Of a stretch of DNA of 64,000 nt, positions 47,943-58,969 are shown piece after piece. The DNA is taken from positions 559,247 through 623,246 of the forward strand of contig NW_020194575.1 in NCBI RefSeq assembly GCF_002865645.1. The letters run 5' to 3'. The notes under the pieces are model-generated. The model worked only from the letters and a program-made list of their open reading frames with translations, was not told the DNA's origin and made no database searches. The position numbers and the translations under genes are program-made. This stretch comes from Hyaloscypha bicolor E. Its lineage: Eukaryota > Ascomycota > Leotiomycetes > Helotiales > Hyaloscyphaceae. How positions within the stretch are numbered: the stretch's first letter is position 1; each line of letters begins with the position of its first letter.

Positions 47943-49044
47943 GGCCCCGTCAATGTTGTGATTGTATGCTCGAAAACATATATGTGGTCTTGGATGACCA
48001 AGCGGGAGGCGAGAGCTCATGGCTTCTTATACAAGAATACGACCCAACGAAATATTCAGAGCATGCTGGGTTTCCCATCCGGAGTAGCGGCCATCTTAGC
48101 CGTCATTAAACCCCTGGTGCAACGGTCGCGATGCGCGATGGTGTTGGTGTTAATACTACCCCATCCTAACCTCCTGTTACCCTTCGGCCATTAAATTCCC
48201 ACAAGTCGCATTGTGCTACTAACAACCAATCGGCAGTCGGTTCCGTGTCCCTCTCATGCTGGAAATCTAACTGCACTAGTGCCTGCAGAGTCTTTGTCCG
48301 GTGGAACGTATTGGTCCTGAGCGTGATCCATGAATCGGGATGAACTCTGGTCTCGCCATCACCACACGATTGCATGTACCGTGACCCAAAGTCTATGAGG
48401 AAGTTCAGTAACTTTCTTAGACTCGCCTATGTACCCCGGGTGACAGGGCCGGCCTTGAGGCCGGCGTTTTTCATTTAGGCTCAATTTGGGCGCTCGAGGG
48501 ATCTTTCGGACCACAGGTATTCAGAAAATCATGGAGCGCGTCACCGTCGGCCAGCCAGACCACGAATGTCGCTGGTTCGGGTTTATACCTGACTCGAGCC
48601 TGCCATTCATATTAGTAAGGGCCTCTCATCTTCATGTCGTTTAGGTTTCTATCTGTATGGCTGAGCCGTGAAATCTATCCTTGAAGCGTCGATTCTGTAT
48701 GATCCCCCAATCTTGGGTCGCCGATTACTCACGTATCCAGTAACCAATGAGAACTTTCGTCCGTCCTATGTTGAAGATGTTCCGACATTATTGATTGAAA
48801 GGCGAGCTGGAACTCCTTGGCTGATGAGTTCCCCTGCAAGAAAGTTGAGACGACCATTTTGATTTTGACCGCGAACGCAGTCACAGAAAGGTGGTCAAAG
48901 ATACAAACACCCTAGGTCTGTAAGGTCCTGCTTGTTGGGGATGCTGTGGCTGGGTTGAGACTTAACAGTTCAGCTGGATGTGCTCAAGGTGCAATGGATG
49001 CTTTGTTATTAAAGAAGGTATTTAGAAAAGACGGTGGGATAGGA
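47943..49044. other. swollenin promoter and intergenic
   Basis: No gene. A perfect GC hairpin GCCGGCCT-TG-AGGCCGGC followed by GTTTTTC lies at 48448-48465. Confidence 0.4.
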
Positions 49045-49645
49045 AAAAGGCAAACCGACACCCCTCAGGTGTCGACTAGGGGTATCGGTTAGGGGCCAGA
49101 CTAACCCACTAACCCAGACTAGAGGCGCTTGGATAGGAATACGAAAAATCTCTCTTTTTCTTTAAATTTAACATGTTTTATAAGAAATTAATAGAAATTG
49201 ATTTCTATATATCGTAATATAAGACTAATTAAGGGCCATTCAAATACAAGAATTTTATATAATAATAATTAATTATAATTAAAGAAATTAAAGAAATTAA
49301 AAAGTTAATATTATATATTTTAAAAGTGGTTTTAAGAAAGCCTAGAAATTTAGTAATCGGGTACTTGAATTTAAGCAGGGAACGGCTAATTTACAAGAAC
49401 TTATGAGGCATAAATTTTACATTTTAAAAATTTAGTTAATAAAAGTTATTAGTAAAATATTCTTTCTTTTAAGTAAAACTATTATTAACTTATAAGTATA
49501 TAGCAAAATTATCTAGATAATGTATCTCTAAAAATAGCTTCTAGTTAAAATAGTACGTTAGAGGACATTAATAAGTTAATTAAATTATTCGGTACCTCCT
49601 CTGCCCCTAATTAATACCTAGGGTGTCGATTTACACTGTCCCAAT
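49045..49645. mobile_element. AT-rich TIR element, copy B (~600 bp)
   Basis: Imperfect inverted ends GGCAAACCGACACCCC and AGGGTGTCGATTTACAC enclose AT-rich DNA without ORFs. Internal words (GAAAGCCTAGAAATTTAG, TTTAAATTTAACATG, AGAGGCGC) match copy A at 35568-38697 in the opposite direction, and the size equals copy A without its insertion. Boundaries are approximate. Confidence 0.65.
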
Positions 49646-50110
49646 TTTTCTTTTATTAGTTTTGGCTCCTTCTACCGAGATGCGCAGCTGTGATATACCT
49701 AAAGGTGCGAAATACTTGAGCTGAATTTGACCTAACTCGGAGCAGCCTGAACCCAAATTGTTCAGCAGGTGCTGGGAAGTGACTCTGGGACCTGAGGTTC
49801 TTGATCTGGCTCCCTTCAGCTCCGCTTGCACTTGCCCCACATTGTCTTTGAATGCTGATCCAATTCAGACTCCGACGTATTCCGTCTATTATGACAGGGA
49901 CGTCTGCAGGGTGTTGTTGGCCTGTGTGTAGTCTGCACCAAGAATTCATACCGAGGCGAACCCTTCAACGGGCTGGTTTACAGCCATGGCGCTGAAAGCT
50001 TTTCAGATGGTTTTACAACCCAAAACCTGCGATCATCTGACAAGAAGCATTTCATCTCTTCATGCTTCAAAGCTTCAGCCAAGGTGCATACTTGGCTCAT
50101 ATACAAGCGA
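49646..50110. other. intergenic
   Basis: Upstream flank of the surface-protein pseudogene. No supported gene. Confidence 0.35.
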
Positions 50111-51036
50111 ATGGTGGCGCAGGTGCTCCTCTTGTTCTTGGCACTCCTGGCCCATGGTTGCATGGCCCTTGCAGGCTTCTCATTAACAGAGTTATCAAAG
50201 CCCTGTATCACGCAGAAGCCAGAGGCCCGTTGGAAACGTGATGTTGAAGGCTTTACGGGCTATGAGAAACCTGAGGAATCTTGTAATGGCGCACCACCCC
50301 CTCTGGCACAATGCACTGCTGTTGCTGAATGGATTGTGTGCTTAGGGCTGGCTATTTATTGCAATACCGGCGCAACAGTGCAGCTCTCCGGATCAATTTG
50401 GGGCTGCAAATGGACTTCGGATAATACTTTCACACCCGCTACTTCATGCCTCTCGAATACATTCCAATACGTCAACTCGGCAGTTATGTATCCCTGGTAA
50501 GAGATCCCTAGACACAGGCTATGGCTAGCTGATGACCGTGTGTTAGCGCAACATCCCAATATTGCATCACGGATCTCCTTTTTACAGACCCCAATGACTT
50601 GAACCCTCGTACAGGAATTGGTTGCGGCTACTAGGCCTCTTCTACATGGTCTCTGTACCTTCAGACGACTGTTGCTAATGGCAAGTGACCCGATACGACT
50701 TCCGCGGCCTTGACTTGCTCTAAGTGCCGACCAGCAGCAATTCCTTCCACAACTTCCAATTACTTCCCTTCGCTGACTGGGACATTCTCCACTGAGAAAG
50801 CCCAACCTCCAATATCTACCCAAGAAGTCTCAAATACGCACACCACCGCAGAACCTACACCGACCCAGAATTCAAACACAGGAGCCTCTAGCCAGACAGG
50901 ATCGAGCCTCTCGAAATCGGATAAGATCAGTTTAGGGACCGCAATTGGCCTTAGAGCACCAGGATTGCTTGTCAGTGTGCTCGGTGTATGGTATGCGCGT
51001 AAACAATACATTTCTAGGCACACTTCAGGGGCTTAG
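50111..51036 (+). pseudogene. cell-surface protein (signal peptide, Cys-rich, Ser/Thr, TM), two stops
   Basis: ATG at 50111 gives the signal peptide MVAQVLLLFLALLAHGCMALA. A cysteine-containing ectodomain follows (CNGAPPPLAQC, YCNTGATVQL, CKWTSD). An intron (50497 GTAAGA to AG 50546) leads to CATSQYCITDLLF. One frame then continues to 51036 through a Ser/Thr/Pro-rich stalk and a membrane helix APGLLVSVLGVWY with a basic KQY tail. Two in-frame stops interrupt it, TAG 50632-50634 and TGA 50686-50688. The TGA could be removed by a GC-AG intron starting GCAAGT at 50681, but the TAG could not. The layout matches fungal single-pass surface proteins of unknown function; the gene is probably decaying. 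Confidence 0.55.
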
Positions 51037-52041
51037 TATACGAAGTCCTTCATCAAATGTCTTTGATAAGTGTGACGTAGAACTTGTTGCTAATTGTAGT
51101 CACAGGCGTTGATTTACTGAGACAATAGTACAGTTATGAAAGAAGTCGTGGAGTAATTTAAGATAGATAGGCTCAGTGCAGGTACTGGTAATAACAAACA
51201 ATGTGACGAGATGGATATCCTCTAGATGATTTAAACATCACACAGGTTTCATTCTTTCCTCTGCTATATTAGAAGAGAACTTACCCAGAAATTAAGAGTT
51301 TGTTCACCTTTGTCTCACGCTACTCCTTCACGCTCTTAAAAAAATACATTTCCAGCTCAGCATCAGCTTTCTCATGACCTCTGCCACTCTGCGCCGCCTG
51401 AACATGTGGTGGTACTCTCAATTCTCGCGGCCGGATTGATCGGAAACCGAAAATTGCATGATAATTGTCGCCGTATGAAAACCCGAATCACAACAATGCC
51501 AAGTACGGTGCAGCCACTCACCCAATCTCCTGACCTTGATCTTGTTCCTTCCCGCGGCAAAGGAATGCCCCGGGTCAATGCTGAATATTTCGCCAATGAG
51601 GCTATGCAGGTGCACAAGTAAAAAGGATCCAATCAAGCTGATTAGACTGCATGTCCGAAAGCTGAGGCTGAAGACGAGGCTTAAGCCAAGCTGAAAGGGG
51701 AGCTGGAGCGATGGATGACTAACGAGATCGAGACCAATTACAAGGCGTCCTTTCATCAAAGAACACAAACGAATCACACATCAGAGAGAGTATAAGAGTC
51801 TCGTTGGTAGATTTTAGTTGCTTGGCTAGTGCAGCCAAGAGCTGTTAGTTTTCATCTCCGAAATTCCAAAAGGTCTTCCTCGAAAAGGGGTTGCTTTACC
51901 AAACCGACCTTGGCAAAACCCTCTGATATAAACCAGGCCTTAATCTCTTCAGTTTGTCCTTTCTTCATAACACTCTCATAGCTTCTTCCACAACATCTAT
52001 CTTTATTTCTTTTCAATTTGTCTCAGCTTCAATCACCCAAA
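51037..52041. other. neprosin-gene promoter region
   Basis: 1-kb spacer without a supported gene. A pyrimidine-rich leader precedes the ATG at 52042. Confidence 0.4.
51924..51933 (+). promoter_or_regulatory. TATA-like box of the neprosin gene
   Basis: GATATAAACC lies 118 bp before the start ATG at 52042, the usual fungal spacing. Confidence 0.45.
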
Positions 52042-53424
52042 ATGATGTCTTTCGGAATCCCGATTTTCGTCGGGTGGCTTGCCGTTGCAACCCAAAGCGT
52101 GCGCGCAACTTACCTGCCGGAGCGCTCAGAAACAGGCGACAAATCCTTTGTTCCGTTCCAGGAATTCCTTAAACAGGTGAAGAGTGCCAGTTACAGCCAA
52201 TACATGGACGCCAATGTGAGCTCCCAAGCCGATTTTACAGACATGCAAAAGCATATCTCTCGTATGTACGATGGGGTTACCGCAACCAAGGTCACCTCAT
52301 TCCTTCTGGGAAATGAATACGGAGACTGCATTTATATCAAAGAACAGCCCTCGTTTCGCCATCTCAAGCTTAGCGGAATTTCGGATCCCCCTTCCAACCT
52401 CACCCTCTTCCCCAAGAGCAAAGGCTCCATTTCGGGAAACTCTTCCTACGCAGACTCACCCCTCAAGCTCGGTCTGAAAGACCCGTTCGGAAATCCGATT
52501 TCTTGCCCGTCAAGCACGATTCCAATGGCAAGACTGACACTCGAGAAACTCACTCGTTTCAAGACCCTGAGTGACTTCTTTGCGAAAGCCCCTCGTGGTG
52601 TTGAGAAGCCCCAGGAGGTCAAAGGCCCGGATTTCAAGCCGGATTGGGAACCCACACACCTCCACGCTTACGCCGAGCAGAATGTCGCAAACTTCGGCGG
52701 AAACTCCTGGCTTGACCTCTGGAATCCCAAAGGCGATTTCTCCCTCTCTCAGCAGTGGTATGTAGGAGGTTCAGGATGCGATACTCAGACTGTTGAAGGC
52801 GGGTGGTTGGTGTATCCCGATGGCCCTCATGACGATGCCACGCTATTCATCTATTGGACGAAACACTATTACAATATTGGATCCTGCGATACGAAGAAGA
52901 ACGTGGGCTGCTACAATCTTGATTGCGATGGCTTCGTTCAAATAAATCACAACTGGTTCCTCGGTGGGCCATGGGATCACTACAGCACCACAGACGGACA
53001 GCAGTGGGGATTTGAGATGCAGTGGAAGCTGTACGCAGGCAATTGGTGGCTCTTCCTCAAGGGGCCCGGCAGCTACGAAGCGGTCGGATATTACCCAACT
53101 TCGATCTACGATGGCGGTCAGATGTCCAAGCAAGCAGAGCTAATCCAATACGGCGGAGAAGTTACAAGAAAAGTTGGCGATGTCTGGCCTCAGATGGGCA
53201 GCGGCGATTTCGCGGAGAAAGGATGGCAGAGGGCGGCTTACCAGAATACGATCTTTTGGATTCCACGAGACGAGAATGGAGGATATGGGGAGTGGGCGAG
53301 ACTTGCGAGCCATGATGAAGGCTTGCCATCTTGCTTTACTATCGATCTTGTCAATTATCCTAATGGTGGTGACTGGGGAACTTATTTTTACTTCGGTGGA
53401 CCTGGTGGCAACACTTGCAATTAA
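52042..53424 (+). CDS. secreted neprosin-family (DUF239-like) protein
   Basis: Intronless 460-aa protein. MMSFGIPIFVGWLAVATQSVRA is a signal peptide. Residues about 200-460 form the neprosin catalytic-type domain: HLHAYAEQNVANFGGNSWLD, the FSLSQQWYVGG strand, VEGGWLVYP, LFIYWTKHYYNIGSC, GCYNLDCDGFVQ, GNWWLFL and YGGEV. Neprosin is a glutamic endopeptidase cutting after proline; Glu252 and Glu373 here sit where the two catalytic Glu are expected. Residues 23-200 are a less conserved propeptide-like region. In plants the family is common and in fungi scattered, so a digestive or host-protein target is an inference. Met1 and Met2 are adjacent. Confidence 0.85.
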   Translation: MMSFGIPIFVGWLAVATQSVRATYLPERSETGDKSFVPFQEFLKQVKSASYSQYMDANVSSQADFTDMQKHISRMYDGVTATKVTSFLLGNEYGDCIYIKEQPSFRHLKLSGISDPPSNLTLFPKSKGSISGNSSYADSPLKLGLKDPFGNPISCPSSTIPMARLTLEKLTRFKTLSDFFAKAPRGVEKPQEVKGPDFKPDWEPTHLHAYAEQNVANFGGNSWLDLWNPKGDFSLSQQWYVGGSGCDTQTVEGGWLVYPDGPHDDATLFIYWTKHYYNIGSCDTKKNVGCYNLDCDGFVQINHNWFLGGPWDHYSTTDGQQWGFEMQWKLYAGNWWLFLKGPGSYEAVGYYPTSIYDGGQMSKQAELIQYGGEVTRKVGDVWPQMGSGDFAEKGWQRAAYQNTIFWIPRDENGGYGEWARLASHDEGLPSCFTIDLVNYPNGGDWGTYFYFGGPGGNTCN

Positions 53425-53615
53425 TCGTGGCTATGAACTCTTCACGGTCCTTGTTGAGAAGCGTAGATTAGGAGAGACGTTAGAGTCAATTACATTTCGG
53501 CGTTTGATCAGATGAAAGTGTACACCACCTAAGTCAAATGCTGTTGACTGCAACCGAGAGCACTTGTAATATTGAGATAAACTTGGCAGAGAACTAATGG
53601 TAAATGATGACAGTA

Positions 53616-53991
53616 CGAATATTGCGGCATTAAGTCATGCGACTACAGGGCACATAATGTCCCAGCCACTAATCACACGCTGTAATCAGTGAAACTAGCC
53701 TGTAAAGCCACCACCGCTAAAGTGCCTGGAAGCACCTGTAGCTTAGTGGGTCCGTACCTAAATTATAGGCTACCTGCCCCTGTAAAGCGAGGTTCACTAA
53801 GGCCATAGGCTTAAGCCATGTAAGGAGTTTCAGGGATTGAAAGACAATTCTAGGGTATGCCCCTGCAAGTATAGGGGCTTGATCGCTAAAAGGCCCTATA
53901 AGATCTCTAAGTTCCAGCGTCTGAGCGCCATAGCCACAGCTACTACAGGGCACATACGCTGAAGTCGCATGACTTTATGCCGCAATATTCG
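53616..53991. mobile_element. TA-flanked MITE, copy 2 (376 bp)
   Basis: Inverted ends CGAATATTGCGGCATTAAGT / complement over 29 bp with one mismatch; TA at 53614-53615 and 53992-53993. The ends and interior (TGCCCCTGCAAG...AGGGGC, GGCCCTATAA) match the MITE at 33878-34321, the interior in reverse direction. Non-autonomous. Confidence 0.82.
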
Positions 53992-53993
53992 TA

Positions 53994-56554
53994 TCGCACT
54001 TGACAACAGCACCCAAAGTGACAGCACATATGATCCGAAATACTCGCTATTAGTAGAATGAAAGCGGGTGTCTACCTATAAAAGCAACGGAGTAGCGGGA
54101 ACGCAGGTACTTTATAAAGAGATATAAGGAGAATTCTCGAGGTATCATTATTTTCATGGAACAGCTGCAATGAAGCCACAGTGGCCGCATCGATGTCAAG
54201 GGCTTCCATGCCATGCCATGGTCTAGCGGGCTCAAAGGAAGTTTGGGTTGCTTTTATAACTGGACTTTGGGTCTCACATGGCCAAGCAGTATATCGCTTG
54301 AGCAAATGCTGCAACGAATAAGAAAGTGGAAAAGACGACTTGAGGGAGGGAGCAACAAGCGGTAATTTAGTACAAAAACCGCCTCCACCACGTTTTACAA
54401 GACCCCAGTTCATGCACGAACTCGACAATACCGCATGCCGGGTGATAGTGGGACTACCCACCTTGTAATAAACGTTCAGGAAGAAGATTTGTACCAAAGA
54501 ACGGTCTTCAATTATTTGTTAGCCTCTATCACCCTCGCTGCTTAGATCATGGGGAACAATCTTATCAGAGGGCTTAGAGGAAAAGGTGGCAGCAGCAACC
54601 GTCTTGACAACACTAATGTCTGAATATCACCTAACTAGTAAACATCCTCTACCAAGAATAAACGGTGCAAAGTCCGATCCACAAGAACCTAGATAAGTTC
54701 AGAAACTCAACGTAGGAGAGGAGTTGGTGAGATATGTTTGAGTGGCAATGCCGTGAAAAGAAAGGCGAGCCCACGTTAAAGGAAAGTTTCGAGAGCCTGT
54801 ACGCTGGCACAAAGAAACTCAAGGAGGGGATTATATATAGTACAACAGGGGCCCGGCTGAAGATATGTACTAAAGTGCCAAATAAAACAGTTTGACATAT
54901 ATATCTACAAGACTTGAACGAAAATGATAAGCAGCTGATCCTCGTAAGGTGGAACGACGATAGTCATAACCTCTGTACAAATATTCTCTTCTGCTTAACT
55001 CCAGACATTAACGCAGAGGGCGGAAGGCATTTTGGGTGATGAAAGACTTTCAACTCGTCACTTTCTTGCAGGAGAAATTGGTTTCGAAGCACAGCCTTCC
55101 ACCTTGCTTGGTGATCCCTTTCCGCGGGGGGGGGGAACCCACCTCAGAAATTTGGGAGAAGAGAACTGACAACATGAAAGGAGTTGACAACAAAACTTTC
55201 ACCTGAGCCTCGCTAAGAGAAGGAATAGGTTCGTTGCTCAACTACAATAAAAATCCCAGACTTCAAGTCCTTTTGCAACTAGAAATAAGACGCAAATGTC
55301 TAGCGTGGGGTGATTAAAGGGAAGCACAGACGCCACAGACCATGGGACAGACGTCGCATTTGTGTCTCGTGTGATAGAATGCCACAAATGATTTAACGAG
55401 GGCGTATTTATAGCATGTCTGTGCCCTCATTCTGTTTCTGGAGGCGACTTGCCTTGTATCTCTCCAAATTCAAGAGAAGTGGAAGGAGCCGCAGGGAGGG
55501 CAGGAACAAGCGTGAAGGAAGAAGCACACAGCAACTTGGCATAAATCCCCCTCACCCCTCTTCTCTATTTCCCCAAATACCCCAAAAATCAAACTTGTTG
55601 ACCCACACGCGCCTCGGGCCAATACCAAGCTCTAGATTGCCGCCTTCGAAGCAGCCCCTTCCATTGTGGATTTCTCGGGGGAAAATTGAAAGACAAGAAG
55701 AGATGCCGTTGGAGAGCTGAGAGGGGAACATTGACAGTGACATGGGAAGCGACAATAAACATGGCATCCAAATTTATCGCCACCAGCAGAAGGGATCTCG
55801 TCTCCCTATTCATGAACCCAACGGTCCAGCGGAGATTATGAAGTTTCAGCAGAGTGGATTGACTTTCTGATGATCACCGCGAGGTACAAGGAAGGCTTCA
55901 GACGCCGCCTCGAAATGCAATCTCTACCTGATTGGCATTGCGCGGTATGGCAGGCTCAAAGAGCGCAAGGACCTACACCTCTCGCTCGTAGTTTCTCTCC
56001 ATGGAGTAAGAGGCACCGAAAATCGGGGTAGTGACATAGCAAATAAGGGTTTGACAGCAGCACAGAACGTGACAGCGGAGCTACCATCCGGCCCTATCGG
56101 GCAATTACCCTTTTTTGTCCTCGCCCAGCTACCATGGCAGAATATCTAAAGTGTGAAGTACGCTGGTGCTTGGAGAGTGCAGGAGAGGTGCTGAATGCAT
56201 GTGGGATCGGAAAGCTACAGACACCGCCTGTCGATTGCCACGAGATTTGGTAGGGAGTGCCCGAGGGATGGTGGAGCGGGATGTGGGGGAGCTATTTATA
56301 TGCGTGGGTGTGGAGGTGATGGAGTCGAGGAAGGCGACTGCCGGACGAGTTTCAGAAGCGAGGTGGTGGTGGAGCGATTGGAGAAAAAAGAGGCAGAGAA
56401 AAGCTTGAAACGGAAAATGAATCATTATTACGCATTAAGAATGATAATTATGTATGCACACCTATTCTCTAAAAAATTCAGGGTCGAAAACAAACGAAAG
56501 CAGAGCTCCGCCCTGAACCTTTGTCGTCAACTAACCATCCACAGCAATGCCAGC
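53994..56554. other. 2.5-kb gene-poor region
   Basis: No recognisable gene. A short G-run lies near 55128. ORFs over 56195-57241 on the plus strand are the antisense of the maltase. Confidence 0.4.
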
Positions 56555-58282
56555 CTAGCTCACGAGGTAAATTCGCCCTTCCCAAGGCGCCAACTTATCT
56601 TCGGTGCCATCCACACCCTCAACATTACCCACAAGCAACTCAAACTTGCCTCCCACATCCGGCTTTTTAAACGGCTGTTCCTCCCCAGTAAAATTCAACG
56701 CCACAACCGCTCTATCTTCCCCATGCCTTTTCCCAAACACGAACGTCTGCTGGTTTTCTATATCATACGCCTCGAACGCACCATGAATAAACAACTCCCT
56801 ATACTCTTTCCTGATCTTCAACACGCTCTTCCAAAAGCTCAACACAGATTTCGGATCTTTCTCCTGCTTCGCGACGTTGATGGTGCGGTATTCATCATGG
56901 ATACGCATCCACGCTCCCTCCTTCTTCGTTGTAAATCCCGCGTGTGGAGAGTCATCCCACTGCATCGGCAACCTCGCATGATCCCTGCCAAGAATCTGGA
57001 TGGATTTCATAACATGTCCCAAGGCCTTCGGATCATTATCCGTCCGTTCCGCAACGCTGTTATAGTAGTTAATAGATTCAATGTCTTTATAGTCAGAAAT
57101 CGGCCACTCCTTCGGAGCATTAATCATGCCTATCTCCTGCCCCTGATAAACAAACAGCGTGCCCGTCAACGCACACATCATGAGAGCGAGCATTTTGGCG
57201 CTCCTCTCGCGAAACTCGGGAGCATCGGAGCCAAAGCGTGACACGGAGCGGCCCTGGTCGTGGTTCTCGCAGAAGGCGGTCGTCCACCCGTCGCTGCCTT
57301 CGATGAATTGCTGCCATTTCGAAACGACGGATTTCAGCTCGGAGAGTGCGTAGCCTTCATATTCATACTTGTGCGTTCGACCGATGCCGAGATCCACGAT
57401 GTCGAACTGGAAAACCATATCCAGTTGCTTATCCCCTGATCCAACGTAACGGAGAACGTGTGCCGGGTCTGGCGTGTGAGGAAGTTCGCCCACCGTCATC
57501 GTGTCGTATTTATTCAGGATCTCGGTATTCATTTCACGGAGAAATTCATGCATCCGCGGCCCATTACAAAACAGTCCACTGGCCGGCTGCTCGAAAATCC
57601 CTTCATCGATAATCGGAGCATCAGGCAGTTCCGTGCCTTTGGAATACATATTCACCGTATCGACTCTAAACCCATCAACGCCCTTGTCAAGCCAGAACCG
57701 CATCGCAGAATCGTAGATCGCTTGGCGCGTGGCAGGGTTCTCCCAGTTCAGGTCAGGCTGTTGGGTGGCGAAGAGGTGCAGGTAGTACTCCTGCGAGCCC
57801 TCGTCCCAGGCCCAGGCGCTGCCGCTGAAGAAGGAGCGCCAGTTGTTGGGCGGCATTCTTGTCCCATCTTCGGCGTACTTTGCCGGGCGCCAGATGTACC
57901 AATCTCGCTTTGGATTGTCTTTCGAGCGACGACTTTCTTGGAACCAGGCGTGCTCGTCGGAGGTGTGGTTTACTACCAAATCGAGGATGAATTTCATGCC
58001 CCGGGAGTGGCAGGCGGAGATTAGGGTCTCGATATCGGCGACGGTGCCATAGGGTGGGTAGACGGCTTCGTAGTTGGAGATGTCGTAGCCCATGTCATGT
58101 TGTGGGGAGTCGTACATGGGTGAGAGCCAGATCACGTCCACGCCGAGGGAGGCGAGGTAGGAGATCTTGGAGACGATGCCAGGGATGTCGCCGAGGCCAT
58201 CGCCGTTGGAGTCGAAGAAGGAGGAAGGGTAGATCTGGTAGACTGTGCTGTCTTTCCACCAGGGGCGTGTGCGGATTGTCAT
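56555..58282 (-). CDS. GH13 alpha-glucosidase (maltase/isomaltase)
   Basis: Intronless 575-aa cytosolic enzyme (no signal peptide) of the oligo-1,6-glucosidase/maltase branch of GH13. The (beta/alpha)8 landmarks are complete: DGLGDIPGI, LDLVVNHTSDEH, DGFRVDTVN with nucleophile Asp208, TVGELPH with acid/base Glu266, and ENHDQGR with Asp342. The residue after the nucleophile is Thr (VDTVN), which in fungal enzymes is compatible with either maltase or isomaltase specificity. It hydrolyses imported maltose or isomaltose to glucose. The maltose-type permease about 3 kb away fits a MAL-like pair. No predicted intron; the start context is GACAATCCG before ATG on this strand. Confidence 0.93.
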   Translation of the reverse strand: MTIRTRPWWKDSTVYQIYPSSFFDSNGDGLGDIPGIVSKISYLASLGVDVIWLSPMYDSPQHDMGYDISNYEAVYPPYGTVADIETLISACHSRGMKFILDLVVNHTSDEHAWFQESRRSKDNPKRDWYIWRPAKYAEDGTRMPPNNWRSFFSGSAWAWDEGSQEYYLHLFATQQPDLNWENPATRQAIYDSAMRFWLDKGVDGFRVDTVNMYSKGTELPDAPIIDEGIFEQPASGLFCNGPRMHEFLREMNTEILNKYDTMTVGELPHTPDPAHVLRYVGSGDKQLDMVFQFDIVDLGIGRTHKYEYEGYALSELKSVVSKWQQFIEGSDGWTTAFCENHDQGRSVSRFGSDAPEFRERSAKMLALMMCALTGTLFVYQGQEIGMINAPKEWPISDYKDIESINYYNSVAERTDNDPKALGHVMKSIQILGRDHARLPMQWDDSPHAGFTTKKEGAWMRIHDEYRTINVAKQEKDPKSVLSFWKSVLKIRKEYRELFIHGAFEAYDIENQQTFVFGKRHGEDRAVVALNFTGEEQPFKKPDVGGKFELLVGNVEGVDGTEDKLAPWEGRIYLVS

Positions 58283-58969
58283 CTTTGCGGTTGCTGTGCT
58301 GTTCTGTCTGTTGAGGGTGATGGAGGAATTGGAGTGGAATTGGAGATGAATTGAGAGAGGAGAGAAGATAGTTGGCAGATTTGCGTTCGTGATGTGCTCT
58401 TGCAGTGGGAGGAAGAGAAGGGTGGGAAATATACTCTGGCCTCGAGGCAGTGCAAGGAAGAGCGGTAGTGCAACGAGAGAAAGAAAGGAAAAACAGCGAG
58501 CAAAAGCACAGCCGTTAGATCAACCGGCTCACGTACACATACAGCCTCCACTCAGTCACCGCTGACAAACTCACGATGCTTCATAATTCCCACTCCGAGT
58601 CACGATCGTCCTGACTCGGAGGCAGGACAAGACGTTTCGGGCCCGTGGTGGGGTTGGCGCGACAAGGAGTGGGACATCTCCATATATGTCGGGCGTGGGG
58701 GGCGAATTAGACACCTTGGTGAAGCACCACATGGCCGGCTTATGGAGCGATGGTGCTTGTTTTGTAGAAGTGCATTCGAGATCCATTGCACGTCGTTGGA
58801 ATTCTCGCGATATTGCTCGGGAATGAGCACGGGGCGCAGAGAGGTCTGTGCCAGCTTTTCATGCCATGTCTCGAGTGTGTGCACGTGATATCGAATTTCG
58901 ATGCCCATGTTCGGGCGAGCATTTGAGCATTGCTAGCTCTAGGAGTGGGATGCAGGAACGAGAGTCTAA
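58283..58969. other. shared upstream region of the maltase and acetyltransferase genes
   Basis: Divergent promoter region. Only unrecognised ORFs are present. Confidence 0.4.

Noticed and set aside
56195..57241. Long plus-strand ORF of 348 codons
   Set aside because: It is antisense to the GH13 maltase, with no domain of its own and a lower-quality composition.
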